A stretch of 64,000 nt of DNA, taken from assembly GCF_024105635.1 (NCBI RefSeq), contig NZ_WYDQ01000001.1:1550001-1614000 (forward strand), written 5' to 3'. The position numbers and the translations under genes were made by a program. Under the pieces are notes generated by a model. The model did not search any database. It saw only the letters and a list, made by a program, of their open reading frames with translations, and had not been told where the DNA came from. Origin of the DNA: Oceanicola sp. 502str15 (GTDB lineage Bacteria > Pseudomonadota > Alphaproteobacteria > Rhodobacterales > Rhodobacteraceae). Position 1 is the stretch's first letter. Each line of letters begins with the position of its first letter. Of the stretch, positions 26,501 through 35,478 are shown piece after piece.

Positions 26501-29500
26501 CCGGCATTGTCGATTGGGCCGCCGCCCGCGCCCGGATGATCCTTGCCTTCGTGGCAATGTCGATCCTCGTGGGCTGGGCCACCTACCTCAGCCTCCCCAA
26601 GGAGGGCGAGCCGGATATCGAAATTCCGGCGGTTTTCGTGTCGGTCCCCTTCCCCGGCATCTCGGCCACCGATGCCGAGAAAATGCTGGTCAAGCCGATG
26701 GAAACCGAGCTTTCCGACCTCGACGGCCTCAAGACCATGACCGGCGTGGCCACCGAGGGTTATGCCAACGTGGTGCTGGAGTTCGAGTTCGGCTGGGACA
26801 AGTCGGCCACGCTGGCCGATGTGCGCGCCGCCATGAACACGGCAGAGGCGAACTTTCCCTCCGGGGCAGACAATTACACCATCGGCGAGATCAACTTTTC
26901 CGAGTTCCCGATCATCATCGTCAACCTCACCGGCGCCCTGCCCGAGCGCACGCTGGTGAAGGTGGCCAAGGATCTGCAGGACAGCCTGGAGGGGCTCGAG
27001 CCCGTGCTCGAGGCCTCGCTGGCCGGGCACCGCGACGAGATGCTCGAGGTCGTGATCGACCCGCTGAAGCTTGAAAGCTACAACGTCACCGCCGCCGAGC
27101 TGATCAACGTGGTGGTCAACAACAACCAGCTCATCGCCGCCGGCGAGATCGAAACCCCGAGCGGTGCCTTCTCGGTGAAGATCCCGGCCAGTTTCGAAGA
27201 CGGTCAGGACGTCTACGACCTGCCGGTCAAGGTGAACGGCGACAGCATCGTGACCCTTGGCGATCTGGCCGATATCCGCCTCACTTTCGAAGACCGCGTG
27301 GGCACCGCCCGCTTCAACGGGGTCAACACCGTTGCGCTGCAGGTCTCCAAGAAGAAGGGCTACAACATCATCGACACCGCCGCCGCGATCCGCGCCACGG
27401 TGGATGCCGAGATGGCCAAGTGGCCGCCCGAGCTGCGCGACGCGATCCAGGTCGGCACCTCCAACGACCAGAGCCGCGTGGTGAAGTCGATGGTGGCCCA
27501 GCTCGAGGGCTCGGTGATGACCGCCATCGCGTTGGTGGCCATCGTCGTGCTGGCCGCGCTCGGCATCCGCCCCGCCATGCTGGTGGGCATCGCCATTCCG
27601 ATCAGCTTCCTGCTCTGCTTCGTGTTCCTCTCGATCATGGGCATCACCGTGTCCAACATCGTGATGTTCGGCCTGATCCTCGCGGTGGGGATGCTGGTGG
27701 ACGGGGCCATCGTGGTGGTGGAATACGCCGACAAGCGAATATCCGAGGGCGTCGGGCCGATGCATGCCTATGTCGAGGCGGCAAAGCGGATGTTCTGGCC
27801 CATCGTCAGCTCTACGGCGACCACGCTCTGCGCCTTCCTGCCCATGCTGTTCTGGCCCGGTGTGGCCGGGCAGTTCATGGGGATGCTGCCGGTCACGCTG
27901 ATCTTCGTGCTCTCGGCCTCGCTGCTGGTGGCGCTGGTCTACCTGCCGGTGCTGGGCGGCGTTTCGGGCCGGATGAGCCGCTCGTTCCACGGCGCGTCGC
28001 AGGCCCTTCGGCGCCTGCCGTGGTGGGTGCGCGCGGTGCTGGTGGTGCCTTCGCTCTACCTGCTGTTCATCGCTGCTCTCCAGTGCATCAACCCGGGCTA
28101 CCTCTTCGGCGGCGAGTCTCCCCTGCCCGGGATGGCCGCCATGCTGCCGGGCCTCGTGCTGTTCGTGCTGGCCGCCTTCCTTGCCACCATCACCCTGACA
28201 GCCGCCAAGCTCGAGCGGGCACCCAAGCGGGTCTCCTCGGGGCATCGCCGCACCGCCTTCGGCTGGCTGATCAAGCTGATCGCGGGCAACCCGGTGATGC
28301 CGCTCGTCACCGTGGCGGCGGTCGTGGGTTTTGTGGTTTTCACCTTCGGCTACTACGGAGCGAACAACAACGGCGTCGATTTCTTTGTCGAGAGCGAGCC
28401 CGAGCAGGCGATCGTCTATGTGCGCGCCCGGGGCAACCTGTCGCTCGAAGAGAAGGACCTGATGGTGAAGGAGGTCGAAGATACGATCTCCCACATCCCG
28501 GGCATCGAAAGCGCGTTTTCCTTCGCCGGCGAGGGCGGGCTGAACTCCAACACCGGCGGCAGCCAGGCGCCGCTCGATACGGTGGGGCAGATCCAGCTCG
28601 AGTTGATCCCGTGGGAAGATCGCCCCGAATATGCCCGCACCCATGATGTGCCGCTGGCCGAGCTTGATGGCGACGTGATCCTCGAGAAGATCGAGCAGGC
28701 CGTGCTCGACATTCCTGGCATCCAACCCGAAATCCTCAACCTCGCCATGGGCCCCGGTTCGGGCAAGCCCATTCACCTGCGCCTGTCGGGCGACGACTTT
28801 GCCGCGCTCGAAGAGGCCGTGGGCACCGTGCGCGCGGAGTTCGAAAGCCTGCCCGGCATCATCGACCTCGAAGACACCACCCCCCTGCCCGGCATCGACT
28901 GGCAGATCGACGTGGACGTGGAAAAGGCCGGGCGCTACGGAGCCGATGTGGCCACCGTGGGCGCGATGGTGCAGCTGGTGACGCGCGGCATCCTGCTCGA
29001 CACCATGCGGGTCGACAGCTCGGACGAAGAGATCGAGATCCGGGTGCGCCTGCCCTATGAAGATCGCGTGCTTTCCACGCTTGATGAGCTGAAGGTGCGC
29101 ACCGCGGGCGGGCTGGTTCCGCTGTCCAACTTCATCAGCCGCCAGCCGGTGCCCAAGATCGGCCGCATCGACCGGGTCGATCAGCGCCGGGTCTACGACG
29201 TGAAGGCCGATGTGGCCGCCGGGCTGACCAAGTTGGTCGAGGGTGAAGGCGAAGAGGCCAAGACGCTGGCCGTCGTTCCCGCCGAAGAGGCCGATGCGCT
29301 GATTGCGCCGGGCGGGCGCTATGCCGGGGCGAGCAAGATCGCCGTCAACGCCAACGAGCGCATCGGGGTCATCACCGAATGGCTCTCGGGCGAGGAAAGC
29401 CCCCTGCCCCTCGGGATCGACTGGGAGTGGACCGGCGACCAGGAAGACCAGGAAGAGAGCGGCCAGTTCCTGATGAGCGCCTTCGGCATGGCGCTGGGGA

Positions 29501-30312
29501 TGATGTTCATCATCCTGCTGGCACAGTTCAACAGCTTCTATAATTCGGTGCTGGTGCTTCTGGCCGTGGTGCTCTCGACCGCCGGGGTGCTCTGGGGGAT
29601 GCTGCTGCTCGGTCAGCCCTTCTCGATCATCATGACCGGCACCGGGATCGTGGCGCTGGCCGGGATCGTAGTGAACAACAACATCGTCCTGATCGACACC
29701 TATCAGGAGTTCTCGGCCTACATGCCCCGTCTCGAGGCGGTGATCCGCACCGCCGAGGCGCGCCTGCGTCCGGTGCTGCTGACCACCATCACCACGATGG
29801 CCGGCCTGACACCGATGATGCTGGGTCTGTCGCTGGATTTCGTGAATGGCGGCTACTCGCTCGACAGCCCCACCGCGCTCTGGTGGAAGCAGCTGGCAAC
29901 GGCGGTGGTCTTCGGGCTCGGCACGGCAACGATCCTGACGCTGGTGTTCACCCCCTCGATGCTGGCCCTGCGGATCTGGGCCTCCAAGGGCGCCTATTGG
30001 GGCCTGCGCGGGATCGGCTCGGTCACGCTCGGCCGCTCCAGCCGGATCGCCCGCGACGCCTCGCTGGCCCGGGCCGCGCATCGGGTGAAGAGCCCCGAAA
30101 TCATCTGGTCGGAGGAGGCCCTGCCCGAAGTGGTCGCGGAGCCTCAGGCGGCGCCCGAGGCCAAGCAGGAAGCGGAGGAGAAGGCCGCAGATTCCGCGCC
30201 CGAGAAGCCTGCCGACGCCGGCTCAGAGGCCAAGGACGCCGCGGGCGGGGATGACAGCGACAAGGACGGCGAGGACAAGTCCACCCCACCCCACATCCGC
30301 GCAGCCGAGTAA
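26497..30312 (+). CDS. RND efflux transporter permease
   Basis: A 1271-residue RND pump, about 200 residues longer than AcrB. The two membrane halves and two periplasmic porter regions are recognisable, with FPGISATDAEKMLVKPMETEL near the start. TM4 reads GMLVDGAIVVVEY, with one acidic residue where AcrB has an Asp pair, and the TM10 equivalent reads GIVVNNNIVLID with no lysine, so proton relay differs from AcrB. Residues about 488-592 form an extra hydrophobic insert between the two halves. The last 70 residues or so are an Ala/Glu/Lys-rich tail, probably cytoplasmic and disordered. Proton-driven export is expected; the substrate is unknown. A hairpin terminator follows. Confidence 0.92.
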   Translation: MTGIVDWAAARARMILAFVAMSILVGWATYLSLPKEGEPDIEIPAVFVSVPFPGISATDAEKMLVKPMETELSDLDGLKTMTGVATEGYANVVLEFEFGWDKSATLADVRAAMNTAEANFPSGADNYTIGEINFSEFPIIIVNLTGALPERTLVKVAKDLQDSLEGLEPVLEASLAGHRDEMLEVVIDPLKLESYNVTAAELINVVVNNNQLIAAGEIETPSGAFSVKIPASFEDGQDVYDLPVKVNGDSIVTLGDLADIRLTFEDRVGTARFNGVNTVALQVSKKKGYNIIDTAAAIRATVDAEMAKWPPELRDAIQVGTSNDQSRVVKSMVAQLEGSVMTAIALVAIVVLAALGIRPAMLVGIAIPISFLLCFVFLSIMGITVSNIVMFGLILAVGMLVDGAIVVVEYADKRISEGVGPMHAYVEAAKRMFWPIVSSTATTLCAFLPMLFWPGVAGQFMGMLPVTLIFVLSASLLVALVYLPVLGGVSGRMSRSFHGASQALRRLPWWVRAVLVVPSLYLLFIAALQCINPGYLFGGESPLPGMAAMLPGLVLFVLAAFLATITLTAAKLERAPKRVSSGHRRTAFGWLIKLIAGNPVMPLVTVAAVVGFVVFTFGYYGANNNGVDFFVESEPEQAIVYVRARGNLSLEEKDLMVKEVEDTISHIPGIESAFSFAGEGGLNSNTGGSQAPLDTVGQIQLELIPWEDRPEYARTHDVPLAELDGDVILEKIEQAVLDIPGIQPEILNLAMGPGSGKPIHLRLSGDDFAALEEAVGTVRAEFESLPGIIDLEDTTPLPGIDWQIDVDVEKAGRYGADVATVGAMVQLVTRGILLDTMRVDSSDEEIEIRVRLPYEDRVLSTLDELKVRTAGGLVPLSNFISRQPVPKIGRIDRVDQRRVYDVKADVAAGLTKLVEGEGEEAKTLAVVPAEEADALIAPGGRYAGASKIAVNANERIGVITEWLSGEESPLPLGIDWEWTGDQEDQEESGQFLMSAFGMALGMMFIILLAQFNSFYNSVLVLLAVVLSTAGVLWGMLLLGQPFSIIMTGTGIVALAGIVVNNNIVLIDTYQEFSAYMPRLEAVIRTAEARLRPVLLTTITTMAGLTPMMLGLSLDFVNGGYSLDSPTALWWKQLATAVVFGLGTATILTLVFTPSMLALRIWASKGAYWGLRGIGSVTLGRSSRIARDASLARAAHRVKSPEIIWSEEALPEVVAEPQAAPEAKQEAEEKAADSAPEKPADAGSEAKDAAGGDDSDKDGEDKSTPPHIRAAE

Positions 30313-30317
30313 CCGCT

Positions 30318-30344
30318 CAGGGCGCGCCATGAAGGCGCGCCCTG
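30318..30344. terminator. Bidirectional hairpin terminator
   Basis: A perfect 11-bp inverted repeat, CAGGGCGCGCC (30318-30328) and GGCGCGCCCTG (30334-30344), with a five-base loop. It lies between the convergent RND pump (stop 30312) and ABC exporter (stop 30374) genes. T-runs on either side are weak, but the stem is very stable. Confidence 0.8.
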
Positions 30345-30373
30345 CACATTCGCCTTAGCCAAGAGCGCAACCT

Positions 30374-32176
30374 TCAGGCGGCCTCGTCGCGCAATTGCTG
30401 CGCCCAGAGCGAAGCGTATTTGCCGTTCTGCACCAGAAGTTCGGCGTGGCTGCCCCGCTCCACCACCTCGCCCGCATCGAGCACGATGATCTCATCCGCC
30501 CCGGCCACGGTGCTGAGGCGGTGGGCGATGGTCAGCACCGTGCGCCCCTCTGCCGCCCGCGCCAATGCGCCCTGGATCTTCTGCTCGGTCTCGGTGTCGA
30601 GCGCCGAGGTGGCCTCGTCGAGTAGCAGGATGGCGGGGTTCTTCAGCATGGTGCGGGCAATGCCGACCCGCTGCTTTTCCCCGCCCGAAAGCTTCAGCCC
30701 GCGCTCGCCCACGGTTGTCTCGTAGCCTTGGGGCAGGCTCTCGATGAAGTCGTGGATGCGGGCGGATTTGGCCACCTCCACGATCTCCTCCATGCTCGCC
30801 TCGGGGCGACCGTAGGCGATGTTGTAGAGGATCGTGTCGTTGAACAGCACCGTATCCTGCGGCACCACGCCGATGGCATCGTGCAGGCTTTCCTGACTGA
30901 CATCGCGAATGTCCTGCCCGTCGATCAGGATCGCCCCGCCCGTGACGTCGTAGAAGCGGAACAGCAGGCGCCCGATGGTGCTCTTGCCCGCGCCCGAGGC
31001 CCCCACGATGGCAAGGCTGCGCCCGGCAGGCACGGTGAAGCTGACGCCTTTCAGGATGCCGCGTTCGGCGTCATAGCCAAAGCGCACATCCTCGAACCGC
31101 ACCTCGGCCCCCTTCACGGCCAGCGCCCCTGCCCCGGGCTTGTCGGCAACCTCTGTGGGCTGGCCGAGCAGGGTGAACATCTCGCCCATGTCCACCAGCG
31201 CCTGGCGGATTTCGCGGTAGACCGAGCCGAGAAAGTTGAGCGGCACGGTGATCTGGATCATGTAGGCGTTGACCATGACGAAATCGCCCACTGTCAGGGT
31301 GCCGTTCTGCACGCCCAGCGCCGCCATCACCATCACGCCGACGAGGCCGCCGGTGATGAGCACGGATTGCCCGAAGTTTAGGAACCCGAGCGAGTAGTTG
31401 GTGCGGATTGCGGCGTTCTCGTAGCCCGCCATCGCGCTGTCGTAGCGCTCGGCTTCGCGCCGCTCGGCCCCGAAGTACTTGACGGTTTCGAAGTTCAGCA
31501 GACTGTCGATCGCCTTCTGGTTTGCTTCGGTGTCGCTGTCGTTCATCTGCTGGCGAATCTTCACCCGCCACTCGGTGACCTTGAAGGTGAACCAGACGTA
31601 GAGAGCGATGGTGACGACCAGTACGCCGAGATAGCGCAGGTCGAAAACCCAGGCGAGGATGATGCAGACCAGCAGCAGCTCAAGGATCAGCGGGCCGATG
31701 GAAAACAGCATGAAGCGCAGCAGGAATTCCACCCCCTTCACCCCGCGCTCGATGATCCGGCTGAGCCCGCCGGTGCGGCGGGTGATGTGGTAGCGCAGGC
31801 TGAGGGCGTGGATGTGGTTGAAGGTTTCCAGCGCCAGACGCCGCAGCGCCCGCTGCCCGACACGGGCAAAGAAGGCATCGCGGAGCTGCTGGAAGCCCAC
31901 CGTCAGCAGACGCGCCATGCCGTAGGCCACCGTGAGAGAGACCGCCGTAAGCCCGATCAGCAGGCCGGTGGAGGGGGCATCGCCCGCAAGTTGGTCGACC
32001 GCGGCCTTGTAGAAGAACGGCGTGGCGACCGAGATCAGCTTGGAGGTCAGCAGGGCGACCAACGACAGCACCACCCCCGTTTTCAGCCCGGTTTCCCCCT
32101 CCGGCCAGAGGTAGGGCGCCACGCGGGCAATGATCTCCCACCCGTTTCCGGGGGTCTTGGGGTTTGGCTTGGCCAT
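30374..32176 (-). CDS. Atm1-type ABC exporter (fused permease and ATPase)
   Basis: A 600-residue half-transporter that acts as a homodimer in the inner membrane. Six transmembrane helices fill residues about 35-320; the ATPase domain (about 350-585) has Walker A GASGAGKST, a Q-loop in VVPQDTVLF, the signature LSGGEKQR and Walker B ILLLDEATSALD. The membrane part, with its ETVKYFGAERREAERYD loop, is typical of the Atm1/HMT1 group, which exports glutathione conjugates or iron-sulfur/heavy-metal related thiol compounds. Length is normal. It is probably monocistronic, with the LysM gene 77 bases upstream on the same strand. Confidence 0.92.
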   Translation of the reverse strand: MAKPNPKTPGNGWEIIARVAPYLWPEGETGLKTGVVLSLVALLTSKLISVATPFFYKAAVDQLAGDAPSTGLLIGLTAVSLTVAYGMARLLTVGFQQLRDAFFARVGQRALRRLALETFNHIHALSLRYHITRRTGGLSRIIERGVKGVEFLLRFMLFSIGPLILELLLVCIILAWVFDLRYLGVLVVTIALYVWFTFKVTEWRVKIRQQMNDSDTEANQKAIDSLLNFETVKYFGAERREAERYDSAMAGYENAAIRTNYSLGFLNFGQSVLITGGLVGVMVMAALGVQNGTLTVGDFVMVNAYMIQITVPLNFLGSVYREIRQALVDMGEMFTLLGQPTEVADKPGAGALAVKGAEVRFEDVRFGYDAERGILKGVSFTVPAGRSLAIVGASGAGKSTIGRLLFRFYDVTGGAILIDGQDIRDVSQESLHDAIGVVPQDTVLFNDTILYNIAYGRPEASMEEIVEVAKSARIHDFIESLPQGYETTVGERGLKLSGGEKQRVGIARTMLKNPAILLLDEATSALDTETEQKIQGALARAAEGRTVLTIAHRLSTVAGADEIIVLDAGEVVERGSHAELLVQNGKYASLWAQQLRDEAA

Positions 32177-32253
32177 GGGCCTGGCGCACCTCTCAGGGTC
32201 GTGAACGTTCGCCCGAACCTAGGGTGTGTTTCGGTGGCGTCCAGCCCGAAGGT

Positions 32254-33987
32254 TCAATCGGGCAGGTCGAAGATCTGACCGGGGTAGATCAGGTCCGGGT
32301 CGCGGATCTGGCCGCTGTTGGCTTCGAGCACCTTGTGCCACGACATGCCGTCGCCATAGCGGTCCGAGGCGATGGCCCAGAGCGAGTAACCCGGCTGCAC
32401 GGTAATCACCGACACGGCCAGCCCTTCCGGGTCCGTTGCGGCGGGCGCGCTGCGGGCAAGGGCCGCCTCGCTCTCGCGCAGGAAAGGGGTTTCGAACCGC
32501 CCTGTCACGCTGCCATCGCCGGCGAGCTGGTCCACCCGCAGGGTGTAGGTGCCGGGGCTGACGCCGTTCAGCTCGGCCTCCCATGTGCCGTCCTGCTCGA
32601 GCGGGGCCATGGCGATGGGGGCGTTGTCGAGATAGATCCGCAGATCCGAAGGCCCGCCGGTGCCGCGCCCGGCGAGAGTGACGCCGCTGTCGGAATAGCC
32701 GATGGTTTCGACCCTGAGAGGCACAGTGGCGGCGCTGGACGAGGGCTGGATCACCTTCAGCCCTTCGCCGGAGGCCACCAGAAGCTGGGGCGCGGTGGAG
32801 GTCACAGTGGGCGCGGTCTGTGCCGTCTGGCTTTGCGCAACGGGCTCGGCCGGGGCGGCCTGCGGGGTTTCGGCGGGCACGGCGGCGGTGTCGATTGGGG
32901 GGCTTGCGGGCGTTTCGACAGGCAGGTCCGTGGGCTCGGACGGAAGGTCGGCGGCTGGCTCGGGCGTGGTGGTGTCGGTTGCGGCGACCTCGGCCGATGC
33001 CGTGACGGCGCCGGTGCTGGCGGGCTGGGTCTGCGGGGTATCCTGAGCGATGGTTTCCGTGGTTCCGGTGTTGACCGGGGCCGTATCTTCCTGCGTCGGC
33101 GTGGCAAGCTCGGTGGCCTCCGCCGCATCGCTGGCGGGCGTGCTTGGCGCGGTGTCGGGGGCGGCATCCGTGGCGGCGGCAAGCCCGGTATCGAGGGAGG
33201 AGGCCCCTGTGGCCTGCGATTGCTGCGCGGCAGGCGGTGTGTCCTGCGCCTCGGGTTCTGGTGTTTGACTGGCTTCGGCGGTTTCGACCTCGGCCTCAGC
33301 CTCGGTGCCCGCGGGCCTGTCCTCCGCTGAGGTTCCTGTGGCATCTGCACTGGCAACCGCCTCGGACACCTGCGGCGCGGCGGCGACGATCACGCTGGCC
33401 TCCGAGCGGCGCTCGCCGTTGGCGGTCAGCGTCAGGATCTGGGGGGCGGGGCCGGGCTGGATGGTGGTCAGGATCACGAAGGCCCCCTGCCCGTCTGCCT
33501 CGGCTTCGGCGATGGCGGTGCCGTCGAGCAGGAGCGAGATGTTGTCGCCCGGCGCGGCGGTGCCGGCGATGACCGAGGCGCCATCGGGTTCGATCCGCAC
33601 GAGGTCGAAGCCCGGCAGGGTGGTGGCGGTGCTTTCGGCGGGTGCGTCTACGGTGGGATTGTCAGCTGGTTTATCGGTGGAGGTCTCTGCTGCGGCACTC
33701 TCCACCGCTTCAGGGCTTGCGGTTTCGGCAGGTGTCTCTGCGGTGGCGGTATCCTCGGGGCCCCCGGCGTTATCACCCTGAGCAGCCGCATCAGCGGCGT
33801 CAATGCCCTCCCCACTCCCGGTCACTTCGGCAGGCCCGGTTTCGCCAGCCGCCTCTTCCACCGGCTGCGGCGTTTCAGGGGCCAGACCGCCGCCCTGCCA
33901 GAGCCAAAGGCCAAGCCCGGCCAGCGCGAGTGCGGCAGCCGTAAGACCTCCCCGAAAGACGGGAGAGAGGGAATTCCAAGCCGACAT
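32254..33987 (-). CDS. LysM-domain envelope protein with long disordered region
   Basis: A 577-residue protein with an N-terminal transmembrane anchor (about 13-32, LTAAALALAGLGLWLW), a long low-complexity stretch rich in Ala, Thr, Glu and Pro interrupted by two short beta-rich modules (around residues 140-205 and 430-500, possibly Ig-like), and a C-terminal LysM domain (about 520-577, TVQPGYSLWAIASDRYGDG). LysM binds peptidoglycan, so the protein should tether the inner membrane to the wall. The start at 33987 has AGGAAGGG upstream; the longer frame adds 25 improbable residues. It is divergent from the LOG gene. The precise role is unknown. Confidence 0.85.
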   Translation of the reverse strand: MSAWNSLSPVFRGGLTAAALALAGLGLWLWQGGGLAPETPQPVEEAAGETGPAEVTGSGEGIDAADAAAQGDNAGGPEDTATAETPAETASPEAVESAAAETSTDKPADNPTVDAPAESTATTLPGFDLVRIEPDGASVIAGTAAPGDNISLLLDGTAIAEAEADGQGAFVILTTIQPGPAPQILTLTANGERRSEASVIVAAAPQVSEAVASADATGTSAEDRPAGTEAEAEVETAEASQTPEPEAQDTPPAAQQSQATGASSLDTGLAAATDAAPDTAPSTPASDAAEATELATPTQEDTAPVNTGTTETIAQDTPQTQPASTGAVTASAEVAATDTTTPEPAADLPSEPTDLPVETPASPPIDTAAVPAETPQAAPAEPVAQSQTAQTAPTVTSTAPQLLVASGEGLKVIQPSSSAATVPLRVETIGYSDSGVTLAGRGTGGPSDLRIYLDNAPIAMAPLEQDGTWEAELNGVSPGTYTLRVDQLAGDGSVTGRFETPFLRESEAALARSAPAATDPEGLAVSVITVQPGYSLWAIASDRYGDGMSWHKVLEANSGQIRDPDLIYPGQIFDLPD

Positions 33988-34136
33988 TGCCCTTCCTCGA
34001 TACAATCTCGTTGCGCCCGCCTTCCGGGGCGGGTTGAGCAACCATAGACACAGGGCTATCACGGGTCAAAACACTCCACCGATATAACGGTTCTTTTCAG
34101 AACTGCGCCCCAAACTCCCCAATACAGGACATTGCC

Positions 34137-34685
34137 ATGACAGCCCCCCTCTCGCTTTGCGTCTACTGCGGCTCCCGAGACGGCGCCGACCCGGCCTATG
34201 CCGAGGCCGCCGAAGCGGTTGGCGCCGCGATTGCCGAGCGCGGCTGGCGGCTGGTTTATGGTGCGGGCGACGTGGGGCTGATGGGCCGGGTTGCGCGCAC
34301 GGCGCAGGCTGGCGGGGCCGAGACCTTCGGCGTCATCCCGACCCACCTGCTGCAACGCGAGGTGGGCAAACGCGACCTCACCACCTTCATCGTGACCGAA
34401 ACGATGCACGAGCGGAAGAAAGTGATGTTCATGAACGCCGATGCTGTGGTGGTGCTGCCGGGGGGCGCGGGCTCGCTGGACGAACTGTTCGAAGTGCTCA
34501 CCTGGCGCCAGCTCGGGCTGCACCAGAAGCCGATCTACCTGCTCAATGTCGAGGGCTACTGGAACAAGCTGCTGGAGCTGGTGGATCATGTCATCACCAG
34601 CGGGTTTGCCGGTGATGACATTCGGGGGTTTCTCACGCCGGTCGACAGCGTGGATGCGCTGCTGGCGGAGCTCGATCGGGCCTAG
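34137..34685 (+). CDS. LOG-family protein (TIGR00730)
   Basis: A 182-residue Rossmann-fold protein of the LOG family. Plant and some bacterial members release free cytokinins from nucleoside 5'-monophosphates as phosphoribohydrolases; other bacterial members act on other nucleotides. The signature loop is PGGAGSLDELFE (about 112-123), a variant of PGGxGTxxE with Ser for Thr but the catalytic Glu retained. The N-terminal CVYCGSRDGADPAYAEAA is typical. The stop overlaps the stop of the convergent host-attachment gene by four bases. The natural substrate is not established. Confidence 0.9.
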   Translation: MTAPLSLCVYCGSRDGADPAYAEAAEAVGAAIAERGWRLVYGAGDVGLMGRVARTAQAGGAETFGVIPTHLLQREVGKRDLTTFIVTETMHERKKVMFMNADAVVVLPGGAGSLDELFEVLTWRQLGLHQKPIYLLNVEGYWNKLLELVDHVITSGFAGDDIRGFLTPVDSVDALLAELDRA

Positions 34686-35137
34686 GCGGCGGCCAGCTCA
34701 CCCTTCACGATCTTCTCGATCTCTTCGACCGGGTGGTTGGTGAGGGTCTTGGGCACCTCGCCCACGACCTTGTCCGTCACCTCCTGGTGCAGCACCTTGC
34801 GCAGATCGCCCAGAACTTGCGGGCTGCACGCCAGCACGATGCGGTCGAACTCGCCGCGGTGGGCCTTCTCGTAGAGCAGGTCGGCGAGGTCGGAGGCAAA
34901 GCGGTGCTTCGCCAGCTCGTGCCAATCGGTGTCATCGAGGGCCGAGCGTTGCCCCTGCCCCCCGTCTGCCATGCGCCCGGGGCGGTTTGCGCCCTGCTCA
35001 CGGTCGGAGGGGTTGTCCTGCTTTTCCTTGCCGGAGACGACGAGATAGGGATCTTCGGCGTCGGTGACATTGTGCAGGAACAGGGCCTTTTCGCTGTCGG
35101 CCACCATCACCCAGGTGCCTTGCGCCAAACCGGTCAT
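34682..35137 (-). CDS. Host attachment family protein
   Basis: A 151-residue cytoplasmic protein of the family annotated as required for attachment to host cells (COG5622, first described in Agrobacterium). Recognisable are the start TWVMVADSEKALFLHN, the central acidic/polar linker, the segment HELAKHRFASDLADLLYEK and the C-terminal ADP-ribosyl-factor-like helix region ending in HPVEEIEKIVKGEL. Biochemistry is unknown. It follows a 68-residue gene with a four-base overlap (ATGA) and is presumably translationally coupled to it. The name should be read as a family label, not as proof of host association. Confidence 0.75.
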   Translation of the reverse strand: MTGLAQGTWVMVADSEKALFLHNVTDAEDPYLVVSGKEKQDNPSDREQGANRPGRMADGGQGQRSALDDTDWHELAKHRFASDLADLLYEKAHRGEFDRIVLACSPQVLGDLRKVLHQEVTDKVVGEVPKTLTNHPVEEIEKIVKGELAAA

Positions 35138-35340
35138 TGATCGCCCTCCTCTTTCTCCATCGACTTCGTCACACGGGTCTTGCCCGCCGGGCGCTCGTTT
35201 GCGCGCTTGTACTCGTCGAGGCTGGCCACGTTGCGCGCCAGCTCGCCGCCCTTGCGGCCGCCGTGGGACACTTCGCCCTCGGCGCCCAGCACATTGTCGG
35301 TATCGCGGCTCATGTCGTTGGATCTCTTGCGTTCTGCCAT
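35134..35340 (-). CDS. Small hydrophilic protein co-transcribed with the host-attachment gene
   Basis: A 68-residue, highly charged protein with no signal peptide, membrane segment or cysteine. It contains GGRKGGELARN, which loosely resembles glycine/lysine motifs in small stress-related proteins, but this is not a firm family assignment. It starts at 35340 with AGGAGG about eight bases upstream. That site lies in the loop of a hairpin formed by TTGAACT/AGTTCAA, so translation may be regulated. It overlaps the next gene by four bases. Predicted to be mostly disordered. Confidence 0.65.
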   Translation of the reverse strand: MAERKRSNDMSRDTDNVLGAEGEVSHGGRKGGELARNVASLDEYKRANERPAGKTRVTKSMEKEEGDQ

Positions 35341-35366
35341 TGAACTATCCTCCTTTGACAGTTCAA
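35340..35366 (-). promoter_or_regulatory. Hairpin holding the Shine-Dalgarno sequence of the 68-residue gene
   Basis: On the minus strand TTGAACT (35366-35360) and AGTTCAA (35346-35340) form a perfect 7-bp inverted repeat around a 13-base loop GTCAAAGGAGGAT. The loop contains the ribosome-binding sequence, and the last A of the stem is the A of the start codon. The RNA hairpin could hold the start codon paired while exposing AGGAGG; alternatively the DNA repeat is an operator overlapping the start. Confidence 0.5.
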
Positions 35367-35400
35367 CGGGCGGGCGGCAGGGCGGGTTCCTCGAAATGAA

Positions 35401-35432
35401 AGGCGCGACGCCCGTTTCGGGGCATCGCGCCT
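35401..35432 (-). terminator. Hairpin terminator after sodB
   Basis: AGGCGCGA (35401-35408) pairs with TCGCGCCT (35425-35432), extended inward by GCCC/GGGC after one mismatch. On the minus strand it comes 47 bases after the sodB stop and is followed by TTCATTTCG, a short T-rich run. It separates sodB from the downstream small-gene/host-attachment pair. Confidence 0.6.
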
Positions 35433-35478
35433 GAAGGTCAGCGGTGCACCGCGCAGGGGCGCGGCGCGCTGTAGGGTG

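Noticed and set aside
25990..30081. 1363-codon open frame on the minus strand opposite the RND pump
   Set aside because: Antisense shadow of a well-conserved transporter; the His/Gln/Asp-rich composition is typical of such frames.
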